Shown here: in pieces, positions 17,261 through 26,032 of the stretch
Position numbering within the stretch: the first letter of the stretch is position 1
Layout of the letters: each line of letters opens with the position of its first letter
NCBI GenBank assembly: GCA_963835935.1
Contig: CAWIHK010000002.1
Span: 682,001 to 746,000, forward strand
DNA from: CAWIHK01 sp963835935
GTDB taxonomy: Bacteria; Bacteroidota; Ignavibacteria; UBA10030; CAVZMI01
Length of the DNA: 64,000 nucleotides
Direction of reading: 5' to 3'
Program-made: the position numbers and the translations under genes
The notes under the pieces: model-generated
What the model saw: only the letters and a program-made list of their open reading frames with translations
What the model was told of the DNA's origin: nothing
Database searches by the model: none

Positions 17261-17293
17261 AAAAAGCCCATTGCTGTCAAGAATGGGCTTTTT
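17261..17293 (-). terminator. Bidirectional Rho-independent terminator
   Basis: A perfect 12-bp stem AAAAAGCCCATT (17261-17272) / AATGGGCTTTTT (17282-17293) lies downstream of the giant T9SS gene that ends at 17320. A and T runs on each side let it work in both directions. Confidence 0.85.
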
Positions 17294-17319
17294 CAACATT
17301 GTCGGATTGAAGAGAACGA

Positions 17320-20300
17320 TTACTTTATCATCTGTATCTTCATCGTCTTCATATATGACTTGCCGCTGGCCGAGTTTACATTTAATCGTACAAAATAAAT
17401 TCCACTACCACAACGTGAACCGTCGAATTTTGCCGTGTAAGAGCCGGCTTCTTTTTGACCGTCAACTATCGTGGTCACTAATTTTCCAAGAACATCGTAG
17501 ATTTTCAATGTGACATAACCTTTCTCAGATAATTTATAACTGATGTTTGTTGATGGATTGAAGGGATTCGGATAATTTCCTATGAAGCCATCTTGCACAG
17601 ACGGACCGGCGGCGGATTCATTATTCTTTTGTTCCATGTTAATATTCGGCATGTTTCCAGTGTTCGGATCGACATACATCTTCAATGCGCATTCAGCAGT
17701 AGATAGCTCCATCGGCGTTGATAGACTTGCTTGACCCTCGATCTCCTTCAGAATTGTTGATGCGCTATTCGGATCATTTTCGTTATATAGAGCAATATAA
17801 AAGTTGTTGAGTTTTGCTTTAACAGCAAGAGAAGTATTCAGATTATCGTGAACGATATTGTTGTTAACCTCTTTTGCTGACTTTTTATCGTTTTGCATGA
17901 GATACAAATTTGAAAGAAATAGCTTGTGATCTTTATCGGCCTGTCTTGGTAAAGATTCAAAATATTTAGTTATATCTTCGATCGTTTCGCTGTCTGCACA
18001 ACTATAGAGCTCGACATAAGCGGCTTGATTATCCGGATGCCTACCAAGATACGACATAAAGAATTTTTTTGCCTCACCGTATTTATTTTGTCCCCGCAAT
18101 CCTATTCCAATGAAAAGAGAGTCTGCTTCGTCTGACTGATCAAGGAGACTGTCTGCACTTGGTGTGTGAGTCGCGTTCGAAATACTTGTTCCAAAGGTAT
18201 TAACACTCGACAAGATTCCAGTACCGCTTGTCCACGGGTCGCTTGAAAGTGGAAAATTGTGATAGAGGAAACATGCCGGCGAACCAACATAGAATTTTGA
18301 ATTATCTGGAGGAAAATTTCCCCACCAATTACCACACGCATACAGTCCACTTTTATAGGTTGGATACATCCATCCCACAGCAGCATTGCGTTTAGTGTTG
18401 TTATAAATGCTGTTCCACATATAGTTATTTCGAGAGGAGGATCCGAAATAAGCATAGCTTAGGCGATAGACCATCAGACCGTATTGACAATTTGTAATTC
18501 GATTATTTTTCATATTGGAATAGGGCCACATAGCATAGGGTGATGCGCCCCAGATAGCAGCAATTCCCCAATTGTAATATTCGATATCATTCTGTCCGCA
18601 ATTACCATTTGCGCTGGAATACAATATCCCTGCACCTTGTTGGTTCTGATTCGTTTTATAGATAACATTCTGGTTGCATGTGACTCTAGATCCGTCTTGA
18701 ATATAGATCCCGTGATAGATATTGGAATTTGCTATCGTATTGTTTGATGCAGCACCCGTAGAATTGTAGTAATAGATACCATGGCTGGAATTGTCCGTAA
18801 TGTTACAGTTTTGAATTATGATATTTGAGGCATTTCTTACATCAATCTCTGTTCCATATTGTATATTTGCATAGTTGATAGTCGAGCTATGTGCACCAGA
18901 ACCATTGAGGACGATTGAACCCCAACTGCCGGGCGATGTGCCGGATGAAGAAGTAAAAGTTATAGGCTGTGAAGATGTACCGACAGCATTGAGCATACCA
19001 TTGACAACAAGTGATGCACCAGTTTGAAATGTTAAAGTTGAACCGGCGGCTACCGTCATCGTCGTTCCTGCTGCAATAGTTCGTGTTGCAGTGTAGGGCA
19101 TCGGACTAATTTTATAGAGCCTACCTTCACCGGCGCTTAAATTGTCTGAAAAGTTTCCGTCAGGTGCAATAACCCATACATTACCGGAAGCAACATCGGA
19201 GATTTCCCACGATGCGCCGCCAGTATTGAAATTTACCGTAATGGTTCTGTTTTCTGTATTTATGGTCCTTCGATTGACGAGCATGAAATAATTGTTGTTC
19301 AATGCATCTGTAAATTCACCTACTTCAATATAGGTTTGGTTCGCATCATCCTGACCACTGATACCCGAAGATGTAATCGTAGTTATATATGTTCCTGTTG
19401 GACTTCCATTTTGAGTATGAATGCTGAACGCGTTTTGCCAGTTGAGTTGCATCAGTATTGTTCCGAGTGAACCGGCTAGCTTTTGGTTGAGAGCTTTAAT
19501 GCCGTCCCATTTGTTCTCGTGGTTAATGCTATATTTTGATTTTGAATTAATCGGATCGAGTGTAACTGGATCGATTAGTCCAATGGGAAAATCTGTGCCT
19601 ACCGCGTCGTTAGTCCAATAGTGAAAATAATGTATCCCCTTCGCACCGTACGCCAGAGCTAAATTTACTTGAGCATAGATCTCGGCCATGCATGGTTCGC
19701 GGTAAGCGTCGGGCCATCTGCCGATGTTAGGAAAATATTGCCACGTTTTCGATTGAGCATATACTGAATTCTGCTGGGCAAGCTTAAACTTATCCACAGC
19801 CGTTTGCATAGTCTGCTGGGCGAATGAAGTATAACCGGCATCGGATGGCAAAGGTTGTCCTTTGTAAAATCTATATATGTCTGTTGCCAATTCGTACGGT
19901 GTAGCCTCCTGCGTGTAACGAATATATGGATCCTGAGTACCATACAAAGGGTCTATTTCCGTCTTCGCCACATATCCAAGCCCTTTGCCTGTGCTGGGAT
20001 CTATTCCTTTTTCTTGATCTGCGATTTTTAAAACTTCATTCACATAATGATGTGCCAGATATTGTGTAATATACGGTTCATCTTTCAGATAAAATCTTGC
20101 CAGCGCCGGTTTAAAATTATATGTCTCAACGGCTGTTTTGATTTGACTATCATAACTTCCTGAGAATACATTACCGACATCAAGCCCTGTGAAGTAACTT
20201 CCATCAATCCGGATATCGTCTAGCCATAGCGTAGTGTTACCACCAAACCATTTAACGCGAAAATCAAATGAGTGTAATGTAGGAGTTGTTGTCATTATTT

Positions 20301-21069
20301 GATCTAACGGCATTTCGGATTGTAGGGATGCTGATGAAATAGTATTAGTAGAACTCGTTGATGAATATTTCCCGATCGTCCATCCGTCAGAAAAAAAAGC
20401 TCCTGGACAGAATGTTTGATATACATTATCTGAAGTGAAATCGCTGTTTTTGAGCGTCTTACTATTTACTACTGTGCTGGTTGTTACATCGTAAACTTCC
20501 AGTACAGCAACCTGTGCATTAGGATCATAGCCGCTGGGACGGGAAACTTTGAGCCTAAACCATGCATTATAGCCTAGCCCGGGATACCACGGGTGTACCG
20601 GCTGATATTTTGCACCTTGTACCATGTAATCGTTGGCTATTGTAGCTCTTAATGCAACATGATCATAAAAAGGGCTTGGATGTTCTGCATTATTATCAGG
20701 ATCATATACTGGTGGATTTCCACCAATAATTGAAAAATAGTCATTATTAGCGTCAAGATAAAACCGCTCAACACCAGACCATCCCTGTCCATTAGTTCCT
20801 TCGACTATGTTGGGAAGAATGATTTTAATATTGTGCGCATTGGCTGCATCGAGCAGTTCTAAAATTTGACTTGTCGAACAATTGTGACTGAAGGGAACAC
20901 CATAATTAAACGATGCCCCCTGAATTTGAGGAAATATTTTTTGAAGCTGCACTGAATGAGATGGGACGCCTGGATCAACAGAAGAATACATCTTAAACAC
21001 GCTGATGGGGAATTGCTGACTATATGCACATATTGAAATCAGTACTGATAGTATAATGATTTTCTTCAT
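17320..21069 (-). CDS. Large secreted multidomain protein: GH-like barrel, beta-helix, TPR-like region, T9SS domain
   Basis: A 1249-residue protein; start 21069 chosen for GGAGGT at 21077-21082 and the signal peptide MKKIIILSVLISICAYS. Residues about 20-640 look like a glycoside-hydrolase-type barrel plus accessory beta sandwich (YGAKGIHYFHYW, WLDDIRIDGS); no named GH family is recognised. About 665-945 is a right-handed parallel beta-helix (repeating NIIIQNCNITDN and GIYYYNSTG patterns). About 990-1110 is helical and TPR-like (GQNKYGEAKKFFMSYL). About 1160-1249 is the T9SS sorting domain (NYPNPFNPSTNISY). It is probably a surface polysaccharide-acting or adhesive protein. A terminator follows. 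Confidence 0.82.
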   Translation of the reverse strand: MKKIIILSVLISICAYSQQFPISVFKMYSSVDPGVPSHSVQLQKIFPQIQGASFNYGVPFSHNCSTSQILELLDAANAHNIKIILPNIVEGTNGQGWSGVERFYLDANNDYFSIIGGNPPVYDPDNNAEHPSPFYDHVALRATIANDYMVQGAKYQPVHPWYPGLGYNAWFRLKVSRPSGYDPNAQVAVLEVYDVTTSTVVNSKTLKNSDFTSDNVYQTFCPGAFFSDGWTIGKYSSTSSTNTISSASLQSEMPLDQIMTTTPTLHSFDFRVKWFGGNTTLWLDDIRIDGSYFTGLDVGNVFSGSYDSQIKTAVETYNFKPALARFYLKDEPYITQYLAHHYVNEVLKIADQEKGIDPSTGKGLGYVAKTEIDPLYGTQDPYIRYTQEATPYELATDIYRFYKGQPLPSDAGYTSFAQQTMQTAVDKFKLAQQNSVYAQSKTWQYFPNIGRWPDAYREPCMAEIYAQVNLALAYGAKGIHYFHYWTNDAVGTDFPIGLIDPVTLDPINSKSKYSINHENKWDGIKALNQKLAGSLGTILMQLNWQNAFSIHTQNGSPTGTYITTITSSGISGQDDANQTYIEVGEFTDALNNNYFMLVNRRTINTENRTITVNFNTGGASWEISDVASGNVWVIAPDGNFSDNLSAGEGRLYKISPMPYTATRTIAAGTTMTVAAGSTLTFQTGASLVVNGMLNAVGTSSQPITFTSSSGTSPGSWGSIVLNGSGAHSSTINYANIQYGTEIDVRNASNIIIQNCNITDNSSHGIYYYNSTGAASNNTIANSNIYHGIYIQDGSRVTCNQNVIYKTNQNQQGAGILYSSANGNCGQNDIEYYNWGIAAIWGASPYAMWPYSNMKNNRITNCQYGLMVYRLSYAYFGSSSRNNYMWNSIYNNTKRNAAVGWMYPTYKSGLYACGNWWGNFPPDNSKFYVGSPACFLYHNFPLSSDPWTSGTGILSSVNTFGTSISNATHTPSADSLLDQSDEADSLFIGIGLRGQNKYGEAKKFFMSYLGRHPDNQAAYVELYSCADSETIEDITKYFESLPRQADKDHKLFLSNLYLMQNDKKSAKEVNNNIVHDNLNTSLAVKAKLNNFYIALYNENDPNSASTILKEIEGQASLSTPMELSTAECALKMYVDPNTGNMPNINMEQKNNESAAGPSVQDGFIGNYPNPFNPSTNISYKLSEKGYVTLKIYDVLGKLVTTIVDGQKEAGSYTAKFDGSRCGSGIYFVRLNVNSASGKSYMKTMKIQMIK

Positions 21070-21105
21070 AATCTGGACCTCCATTCTTGAAAGTTATTTT
21101 TAACA

Positions 21106-22668
21106 TTATTTAATGTAAATCGCTTTTTTTGTTGCGATATTGTTATCGATTTGCAATTGATAAAAATATGTGGCGGATGCGACTTGCTCGCCTTTTGAAT
21201 TTCTTCCATTCCATTGTATGCTGTGATTTCCTTTTAATTGTTTCTCATTTATTAAAGTTGAAATCTCTCTACCAATTGCATCAAAAATTTTCAATGTGAC
21301 AAAGCTATTGGTCGTTAATGTATAACTTATGGTTGTTTCAGGATTAAACGGATTCGGAAAATTCTGTTTAAGCTCAAAACTTTCTGTTTTAGTTACCTGT
21401 CGTTTATTCACAGCGGTCTTCAATGATGTGTCGCCGGAATAAATGCCAAAGATTCCCTCGTTGTGGAGAAATGCACCAGGGCCGCCGATAATGATGTCAT
21501 CGACACCATCTCCATTTACATCCCCTGCATTTTCCGGACGGCCATCCAGTGACTCACCCCAATAATCACTATATACTCTATATGCAACGAATTGTCCTGG
21601 ATGATTCCGTCCATCCAACATTAGATATACGCCAGGTACAACTCCGAAAACTCCTTGTGTTGAACTTAATAAAATATCTTTAATACCATCGCCATTGTAG
21701 TCTCCTCCACCGCTTACCCATGGATAGGGACCGAAATTGGATGTATCGTTATTAGGCGGTCCAATGTAATATGTTGGTAGTGTGGCTAAATGTGCTCCAC
21801 CTTTGAAGATATAAATCTTATTAACCAATATGTCGTCAATCCCATCTCCATCGGCATCGAGGCAGGCAACGTGATCCTTAAATCCACCTGGAACATTTCG
21901 AGATTCGATATAATAATTTCTTTCTAAATGAAAAAGTGAATCTCCGAGGTAGACTGAAATATAATCGTTGAACCATCTGCCCAACGCTATTATATCTTTT
22001 TTCCCGTCGTTGTTAACATCTCCTACAGTTAGATCATATCCTAGGTGTGCAAAAATAGCATCACCTTCGACCGACCATATCGAATTTGTATTTAATCCGG
22101 TTTTTGAACCTGCATAAATAAGTATCTTACCATTTTCGTTTTTAGTACTATCATTTAACGTAAATGGGTATTGTGATTCACCAATAATCAAATCATCATA
22201 TCCATCACCATTTATATCCGCCGCGACTAATGCTCCATGTCCAAAACACTCTGTTCCAATTGGGGAATAATAATCACTATGTAAAATTATATCTGGTGTG
22301 TTACTCATATTAGAGCCGCCATAATAAACAAATACTGTGTCAGCAAAATATTTTTCAATCGCTAAATCAATCCACCCATCGCCGTTAAAATCACCGGCGG
22401 CAATCGATCCTCCCCCCGATAATGTAAGCGAAGGTATTTTGCTCATTGTCTTACCACCGTAATAGATATATGTCTTAAATTGCCCTGGTGCGCTCACTGC
22501 AACGTCAGCATACCCGTCCTTATTTAAATCCCCAACGCCTTTCACATACATGCCGAGCATTGCTCCGGAGTCTGTTCCAGGCACTTCAAGTATGGCGTGC
22601 AGCTCTTTGGGAGCCTGAGCGAAAGCACAATTGCATAAAACGGCAAATATTAACAATAATTTTTTCAT
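21106..22668 (-). CDS. FG-GAP seven-bladed propeller T9SS protein, paralogue 1
   Basis: A 520-residue protein with a signal peptide (cut near AFAQ). Seven Ca2+-binding FG-GAP loops of the D-x-N/D-x-D-G-x-x-D type (DLNKDGYAD, DFNGDGWID, DINGDGYDD, DVNNDGKKD, DADGDGIDD, DYNGDGIKD, DVNGDGVDD) make one integrin-alpha-like seven-bladed propeller. A T9SS domain follows (NFPNPFNPETTISY). It is the most diverged of four tandem paralogues in blades 2-4 and in the sorting domain. GAGGAG precedes the ATG. Probably a secreted or surface-bound propeller protein; the ligand is unknown. Confidence 0.88.
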   Translation of the reverse strand: MKKLLLIFAVLCNCAFAQAPKELHAILEVPGTDSGAMLGMYVKGVGDLNKDGYADVAVSAPGQFKTYIYYGGKTMSKIPSLTLSGGGSIAAGDFNGDGWIDLAIEKYFADTVFVYYGGSNMSNTPDIILHSDYYSPIGTECFGHGALVAADINGDGYDDLIIGESQYPFTLNDSTKNENGKILIYAGSKTGLNTNSIWSVEGDAIFAHLGYDLTVGDVNNDGKKDIIALGRWFNDYISVYLGDSLFHLERNYYIESRNVPGGFKDHVACLDADGDGIDDILVNKIYIFKGGAHLATLPTYYIGPPNNDTSNFGPYPWVSGGGDYNGDGIKDILLSSTQGVFGVVPGVYLMLDGRNHPGQFVAYRVYSDYWGESLDGRPENAGDVNGDGVDDIIIGGPGAFLHNEGIFGIYSGDTSLKTAVNKRQVTKTESFELKQNFPNPFNPETTISYTLTTNSFVTLKIFDAIGREISTLINEKQLKGNHSIQWNGRNSKGEQVASATYFYQLQIDNNIATKKAIYIK

Positions 22669-22702
22669 ATACCACTCCTCGCTGAGAAGAACTGTTTTAA
22701 CG

Positions 22703-22729
22703 CTAATTACAATATAATGATTCTTTCAT
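22703..22729 (-). CDS. Possible 8-residue leader ORF upstream of FG-GAP paralogue 1
   Basis: ATG with AGGAGG eight bases upstream opens a frame of eight codons (MKESLYCN) that ends 34 bases before the paralogue 1 start. The same mini-ORF, with a GTG start, lies upstream of paralogue 2 and a 12-codon version upstream of paralogue 3. It could be a translated leader or the eroded start of a duplicated gene. Confidence 0.3.
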   Translation of the reverse strand: MKESLYCN

Positions 22730-22757
22730 AACAATGCCTCCTGATGATAATGAATCG

Positions 22758-24302
22758 TTATTTGAGATAGATCGCTTTCTTAGCCGATGATCCACCTGGT
22801 ATTGAGAGTTGATAGTAATAACTGCCCGGCGCAACTCTACGACCGGTATTATTTGTTCCGTTCCAACGAACTGTGTGGTTTCCTTTTACTCGCCGTTCAT
22901 GCAACAGTGTAGTAACTTCTTCTCCAAGCGTATTAAATATTTTAAGGGTCACAAAACTGTTTTCTGATAATTCAAAGCTGATGACTGTGGAAGGATTAAA
23001 CGGATTCGGATAATTTTGTTTAAGCTCAAAGCTCTCCGGTTTGGTCACCGGTTGTTTTGTTACTGCTGTTTTCAATGATGTATCGCCGGAATAAATGCCG
23101 AATATTCCCTCGTTGTGGAGAAATGCATCGGGACCGCCGATAATGATGTCATCGACACCATCTCCATTTACATCTCCTGCATTTCCCGGACGACCATCCA
23201 GAGCTTCGCCCCAATAATCACTATATACTCTATACGCGACGAATTGTCCTAGATGTTTTTTCCCATCGAGCATGAGATATACACCTGGCACACCGAAGGG
23301 ATATCCATCTGTTCTACTTACAAGCATATCTTTAATACCGTCTCCATTGAAATCTCCTCCGCCACTAACCCACGGATATGAACCGAAATTAGAACTTTCG
23401 TTGTTAGGTGGACCAACATAATACGTTGGAAGAGTATCTATATGTGATCCACCCTTAAAAATGTAAATCTTATTGACTAGAATGTCGTCAATTCCATCTC
23501 CGTCGGTATCGAAACAAGCAATGTGATCCCCAAAACCTCCAGGAACATGACGCGAATCAATATAATAATCTTGTTTCATACTAAAAGTTGAATCACCTAG
23601 AAAAACAGAGCAGTAGTAATATTGTTCTGATCCTGAAGAACTTAATCGATTGTATCCCAAAGCAAGAATATCCTTCTTGCCATCCTTGTTTATATCCCCA
23701 ACCGTTAGGTCCCAACCCAAACCAGCCCGCAAAGTATCTCCAAGCAACGATGTAGTGGGAATCGTATCCATCTCTAATCCACCTGCAAATATATATATCT
23801 TCCCTCTATCTTCAATATCAGAACCACTTGCAATCAAATCATCAAATCCATCTCCATTGATGTCGCCAACCGCTAGGTTGTATCCAAAATAGTTATCTCC
23901 AAAGTTTTTTCCAGCGAGAATTATATTAGGGAGAGTGTCCATCTTTGGTCCACCCAAATAAATCAATACCGTGTCTTGATACATTCTATATATGGCCAAG
24001 TCAATCCATCCATCGCCGTTAAAATCACCCGAAACAATTGCCCCTCCACCTTGCAGGGTTAGCGAAGGTGTTTGGCTCATCGTCTTACTGCCGTAATAGA
24101 TGTAGGTGAGTAATTTTCCTGGGGCACTCACGGCAACATCGGCATAGCCATCTTTGTTTAAATCACCAACTCCTTTTACGTACGTGCCGAGCAAGGCTCC
24201 GGAGTCTGTTCCAGGCACTTCAAGTATGGCGTGCAGCTCTTTGGGAGCCTGGGCGAAAGCACAATTGCATAAAACGGCAAATATTAAAGATAATTTTTTC
24301 AT
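22758..24302 (-). CDS. FG-GAP seven-bladed propeller T9SS protein, paralogue 2
   Basis: A 514-residue protein with the same plan as paralogue 1: signal peptide to AFAQ, seven FG-GAP calcium loops and a T9SS domain (NYPNPFNPSTVISF). Its blades 2-4 (residues about 105-235: GGPKMDTLP, AGKNFGDNYFGYNL, LGYNRLSSSGSEQ) match paralogue 4 rather than its neighbours. The stretch YWGEALDGRP matches paralogue 1 (YWGESLDGRP) and differs from the YWTEALDGRP of 3 and 4. The mosaic pattern suggests recombination within the array. The start has the same GAGGAG context as paralogue 1. Confidence 0.88.
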   Translation of the reverse strand: MKKLSLIFAVLCNCAFAQAPKELHAILEVPGTDSGALLGTYVKGVGDLNKDGYADVAVSAPGKLLTYIYYGSKTMSQTPSLTLQGGGAIVSGDFNGDGWIDLAIYRMYQDTVLIYLGGPKMDTLPNIILAGKNFGDNYFGYNLAVGDINGDGFDDLIASGSDIEDRGKIYIFAGGLEMDTIPTTSLLGDTLRAGLGWDLTVGDINKDGKKDILALGYNRLSSSGSEQYYYCSVFLGDSTFSMKQDYYIDSRHVPGGFGDHIACFDTDGDGIDDILVNKIYIFKGGSHIDTLPTYYVGPPNNESSNFGSYPWVSGGGDFNGDGIKDMLVSRTDGYPFGVPGVYLMLDGKKHLGQFVAYRVYSDYWGEALDGRPGNAGDVNGDGVDDIIIGGPDAFLHNEGIFGIYSGDTSLKTAVTKQPVTKPESFELKQNYPNPFNPSTVISFELSENSFVTLKIFNTLGEEVTTLLHERRVKGNHTVRWNGTNNTGRRVAPGSYYYQLSIPGGSSAKKAIYLK

Positions 24303-24336
24303 AAACTACTCCTCGCTGAGAAGAACTGTTTTAACG

Positions 24337-24363
24337 CTAATTACAATATAATGATTCTTTCAC
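24337..24363 (-). CDS. Possible leader ORF upstream of FG-GAP paralogue 2
   Basis: A GTG-initiated copy of the mini-ORF found before paralogue 1, with GAGGAGG upstream. The intergenic sequences 22669-22757 and 24303-24391 are nearly identical, so it was copied with the gene. Confidence 0.25.
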   Translation of the reverse strand: MKESLYCN

Positions 24364-24391
24364 AACAATGCCTCCTCATGATAATGAATTG

Positions 24392-25942
24392 TTATTTGAG
24401 ATAGATCGCTTTCTTAGCCGATGATCCACCTGGTATTGAGAGTTGATAGTAATAACTTCCCGACGCAACTTTACGACCGGTATTATTAGTTCCATTCCAA
24501 CGAACGATGTGGTTTCCTTTTGTTTGTTTTTCATGCACTAGTGTCGCAACTACTTCTCCAAACGTGTTAAATATTTTAAGCGTTACAAAACTGTTCTCTA
24601 ATAATTCATAGCTGATGATTGTGGAAGGATTGAAGGGGTTGGGATAATTTTGTTTAAGCTCAAAGCTCTCCGGTTTACTCACCGGTTCTTTTTTCACTGA
24701 TGTTTTTAATGATGCCTCGCCTGAATAAATGCCGAAGATTCCCTCATTGTGGAGAAATGCATCCGGCCCACCGATGATGATGTCATCGACACCATCTCCA
24801 TTTACATCACCAGCATTTTCCGGACGGCCATCCAGAGCTTCGGTCCAATAATTACTGAACACTCTATATGCTACGTACTGTCCGGGATGATTCCGTCCAT
24901 CCAACATAAGATATACACCCGGTACAACGCCGAAGACTCCTTGTGTTGAGCTTAATAGAATATCCTTGATCCCATCGCCGTTGAAATCTCCACCGCCGGT
25001 AACCCAAGGATAGTCACCAAAATTTGGGCTATCGTTGTTCGGTGGACCAACGTAATACGTTGGAAGTGTATCCAAATGTGCCCCACCCTTGAAGATGTAA
25101 ATCTTATTAACCAGTATGTCGTCAATCCCATCTCCATCGGCATCGAAACAGGTAACGTGATCTTTAAATCCACCGGGAACATTCCGAGAATCGATATAGT
25201 AATCACGCTTCATGTGAAAAAGTGAATCACCAAGGAAAATGGAAATATAAGAATAGTGTATACTTGGACTTTCTTGATTTACTCCTAATGCAATAATATC
25301 CATCTTGCCATCGTGGTTGATATCACCAATCGCAAGATCAGCGCCTAGACCTGCCTTTGTCGTATCGCCAATAAATACTGCAACCGGTGTTTTTTTCATC
25401 TGCGTGGCCCCAGCGTAAATGAATATTCTGCCTTTCAAATAAAGAGTACTGTCCATATTTTGGTCCCACGTAGCAATAATAATATCCGTAAATCCATCCC
25501 CATTTATATCGCCTGCAACCAGTACATGCCCAAAGTAATCTGACGGTTGTGTCAGTATTAAGTCTGGTATTGTGTCCATGCCTTTGGCATTGCCAAAGTA
25601 CACAAGTACGGTATCTCTAGAATATTTTTCAATCGCTAAGTCAATCCATCCATCACCGTTAAAATCGCCGGCAACAATTGTCCCTCCGCCTTGTAAGGTT
25701 AGCGAAGGTGTTTTGCTCATCGTCTTACCGCCGTAGTAAATATATGTTTGTAATTTGCCCGGCGCACTTACCGCAACATCTGCGTAGCCGTCTTTGTTTA
25801 AATCGCCAACGCCTTTTACATACATGCCTAACATTGCTCCGGAGTCCGCTCCCGGTACTTCAAGAATCGCATGCAGCTCTTTTGGGGCTTGGGCGTACGC
25901 ATAATTGCATAAAACGACTAAAACTAAAATTAAGTTTTTCAT
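24392..25942 (-). CDS. FG-GAP seven-bladed propeller T9SS protein, paralogue 3
   Basis: A 516-residue member of the array with a signal peptide (MKNLILVLVVLCNYAYAQ), seven FG-GAP loops and a T9SS domain (NYPNPFNPSTIISY). Blades 2-4 are private to this copy (VYFGNAKGMDTIPDL, TWDQNMDSTLYLKG, GVNQESPSIHY). SSTQGVFGVVPGVY is shared with paralogue 1 and VFSNYWTEALDGRP with paralogue 4. A GAGGAG Shine-Dalgarno precedes the ATG. Surface or secreted location is inferred from the sorting domain. Confidence 0.88.
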   Translation of the reverse strand: MKNLILVLVVLCNYAYAQAPKELHAILEVPGADSGAMLGMYVKGVGDLNKDGYADVAVSAPGKLQTYIYYGGKTMSKTPSLTLQGGGTIVAGDFNGDGWIDLAIEKYSRDTVLVYFGNAKGMDTIPDLILTQPSDYFGHVLVAGDINGDGFTDIIIATWDQNMDSTLYLKGRIFIYAGATQMKKTPVAVFIGDTTKAGLGADLAIGDINHDGKMDIIALGVNQESPSIHYSYISIFLGDSLFHMKRDYYIDSRNVPGGFKDHVTCFDADGDGIDDILVNKIYIFKGGAHLDTLPTYYVGPPNNDSPNFGDYPWVTGGGDFNGDGIKDILLSSTQGVFGVVPGVYLMLDGRNHPGQYVAYRVFSNYWTEALDGRPENAGDVNGDGVDDIIIGGPDAFLHNEGIFGIYSGEASLKTSVKKEPVSKPESFELKQNYPNPFNPSTIISYELLENSFVTLKIFNTFGEVVATLVHEKQTKGNHIVRWNGTNNTGRKVASGSYYYQLSIPGGSSAKKAIYLK

Positions 25943-25965
25943 ACACTACTCCTCATTGGGAAGAA

Positions 25966-26004
25966 TTATTTTAACACTACGCACAATATAAAAATATTTT
26001 TCAT
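25966..26004 (-). CDS. Possible 12-residue leader ORF upstream of FG-GAP paralogue 3
   Basis: ATG preceded by GGAGG opens MKNIFILCVVLK, which resembles the start of the array's own signal peptides. This favours an eroded duplicate of a gene start, though translation is plausible. Confidence 0.3.
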   Translation of the reverse strand: MKNIFILCVVLK

Positions 26005-26032
26005 GACAAAACCTCCGTGTTAGTGTGAATTG

